A stretch of 5,722 nt of DNA from Bryobacterales bacterium. GTDB taxonomy: Bacteria > Acidobacteriota > Terriglobia > Bryobacterales > Bryobacteraceae. The notes below the pieces were generated by a model. It was given only the letters and a program-made list of their open reading frames with translations, did no database searches and was not told where the DNA came from. This document shows, piece after piece, positions 5,153-5,722 of the stretch. The DNA lies in assembly GCA_025456495.1 (NCBI GenBank), contig JALOKO010000278.1, positions 1 to 5,722 on the forward strand. The letters run 5' to 3'. Numbering within the stretch: the stretch's first letter is position 1; each line of letters starts with the position of its first letter. The position numbers were made by a program, and so were the translations under genes.

Positions 5153-5527
5153 ATGGCCGCGTTACGCGGGAGCTGGCTTCTGGGGCTGGCGTTGACCGCG
5201 TGGTTCTCACTCGTCCCCGGGGACCGCATCGGCCCGTTGCCTGGTTCCGACAAAGTTTGGCACGGCGGCAGCTACCTCGCGCTGGCCCTGCCGGTGTGTA
5301 TCCTGTTTTCGCGAGCGGCCGGGCGCTGGCGGGCGACGATCCTTCTGGTGCTGTTTGGGGCGGCCTTGGAAGTGGCCCAATTGTTGGTGCCGCGTCGATC
5401 GTTTGAATGGGCGGACATGGCGGCCAACACAACCGGGGTGGCCGTGGGCATGCTGTTGAGTTTTGGTCTGGGAAGCGTGCTAGCCCCCCAAAGCCCCCGT
5501 GCCCACCACGCGCGACCCCGTCGCTAG
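5153..5527 (+). CDS. VanZ-like family membrane protein
   Basis: This is a small inner-membrane protein of the VanZ-like family, 124 residues from the ATG at 5153, which is normal for the family. About four membrane helices are predicted: residues 6-22, 38-54, 61-79 and 91-110. Conserved family positions are visible: SLVPG after helix 1, D33-K34..H37...Y41 (SDKVWHGGSY), E73..Q76 with P80-R81-R82 (LEVAQLLVPRR), and D88..N92..G95 (WADMAANTTG). The family is named after VanZ, linked to low-level teicoplanin resistance in enterococci; most chromosomal members have no known function, so no resistance role is claimed. The frame extends upstream to a GTG at 5060, but that part is tandem-repeat DNA and not family-like. 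The ATG lacks a clear Shine-Dalgarno. The Arg/His/Pro-rich C-terminal tail lies in an inverted repeat. It is convergent with the VOC gene. Confidence 0.85.
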   Translation: MAALRGSWLLGLALTAWFSLVPGDRIGPLPGSDKVWHGGSYLALALPVCILFSRAAGRWRATILLVLFGAALEVAQLLVPRRSFEWADMAANTTGVAVGMLLSFGLGSVLAPQSPRAHHARPRR

Positions 5528-5547
5528 CACGCCCACTGCCGGGTGCT
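5475..5547. terminator. inverted repeats across the VanZ-like gene end
   Basis: GCGTGCTAGC (5475-5484) and GCTAGCACGC (5523-5532) form a perfect 10-bp inverted repeat flanking the last 38 bases before it closes around the stop codon. An alternative hairpin pairs AGCAC (5526-5530) with GTGCT (5543-5547), with further C-G pairs inside, and would exclude the first. It lies between two convergent genes, so a bidirectional terminator is the natural reading, but T-tracts are lacking. Confidence 0.4.
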
Positions 5548-5551
5548 TCCC

Positions 5552-5722
5552 CTACACCGAAGCGGCGTCCATGATCTCAATCGAGTTTCCGGCAGCGTCC
5601 TGAATGTAGCAGGAGCGGGTGCCGTCGCGGTGCGTTTTCAGCGCGCCAAAGCGCTCAGCATCGGGACGGGTGAAGGCGATGTGCGGCGGATGCTGCTGTG
5701 GTATCACCAGCGCCACCTGGAT
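5552..5722 (-). CDS. VOC/glyoxalase-bleomycin resistance family protein, C-terminal part
   Basis: Only the last 56 residues are in the window; the gene continues beyond base 5722. The fragment begins IQVALVIPQQHPPHIAFTRP and ends with YIQDAAGNSIEIMDAASV. The pattern (P)-H-I-A-F, then about 25 residues, then Y-(I/F)-x-D-x-x-G-N-x-I-E-(I/L) is the usual second half of a vicinal oxygen chelate fold. The His of HIAF and the Glu of SIEI are at the positions of the family's metal ligands. Members include glyoxalases, dioxygenases and fosfomycin- or bleomycin-resistance proteins; the fragment cannot tell these apart. It is cytoplasmic by family. The gene converges on the VanZ-like gene, with 24 bases between the stops. 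Confidence 0.8.
   Translation of the reverse strand: MQVALVIPQQHPPHIAFTRPDAERFGALKTHRDGTRSCYIQDAAGNSIEIMDAASV

Noticed and set aside
4656..5195. Plus-strand open frame of 179 codons
   Set aside because: The product is dominated by Arg, Ser, Gly and Ala, includes the tandem repeats and overlaps the start of the VanZ-like gene in a different frame.

Overview
The window reads as a GC-rich chromosomal segment of an Acidobacterium, most likely near Bryobacterales/Solibacter. The main pointer is a large Oar-type TonB-dependent receptor with the barrel motifs that are heavily expanded in that group. This is a family-level inference from sequence character, not a database match.

Layout from left to right. 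Bases 1-67 do not look like receptor sequence and may be the end of an insertion element. Bases 68-1683 (+) encode the C-terminal ~540 residues of the receptor, ending in the usual outer-membrane Phe. A strong hairpin terminator follows (1704-1748). A ~600-base gap then holds a 16-bp tandem repeat and no convincing gene until a 57-codon ORF at 2286-2459 (+), which has a very good ribosome binding site. A 168-residue protein on the minus strand (2520-3026) resembles the NifX/NafY-type dinitrogenase iron-molybdenum cofactor domain family. It is divergent from an MFS permease (3381-4559, +). The 354 bases between these two starts are packed with inverted and tandem repeats and probably hold both promoters. 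After the permease come a hairpin, a TATAGT box next to a perfect 10-bp palindrome, a possible 47-codon ORF (4786-4929), two tandem-repeat blocks, and a VanZ-like membrane protein (5153-5527, +). The window ends inside a VOC/glyoxalase-like gene on the minus strand (5552-5722), convergent with vanZ.

The genes do not form an obvious pathway. The receptor (outer membrane) and MFS permease (inner membrane) could both serve nutrient uptake, but nothing in the sequence links them. The NifX-like gene has no visible nitrogenase or metal-cofactor partner. The most distinctive property of the window is that almost every intergenic gap carries its own, unrelated short tandem repeat (periods 16, 14, 23, 29 and 20 bp) plus compact inverted repeats. 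I did not find a clear new defence, mobile or biosynthetic system. The best leads are the disrupted receptor, the orphan NifX-like gene with its structured upstream region, and the two small ORFs.
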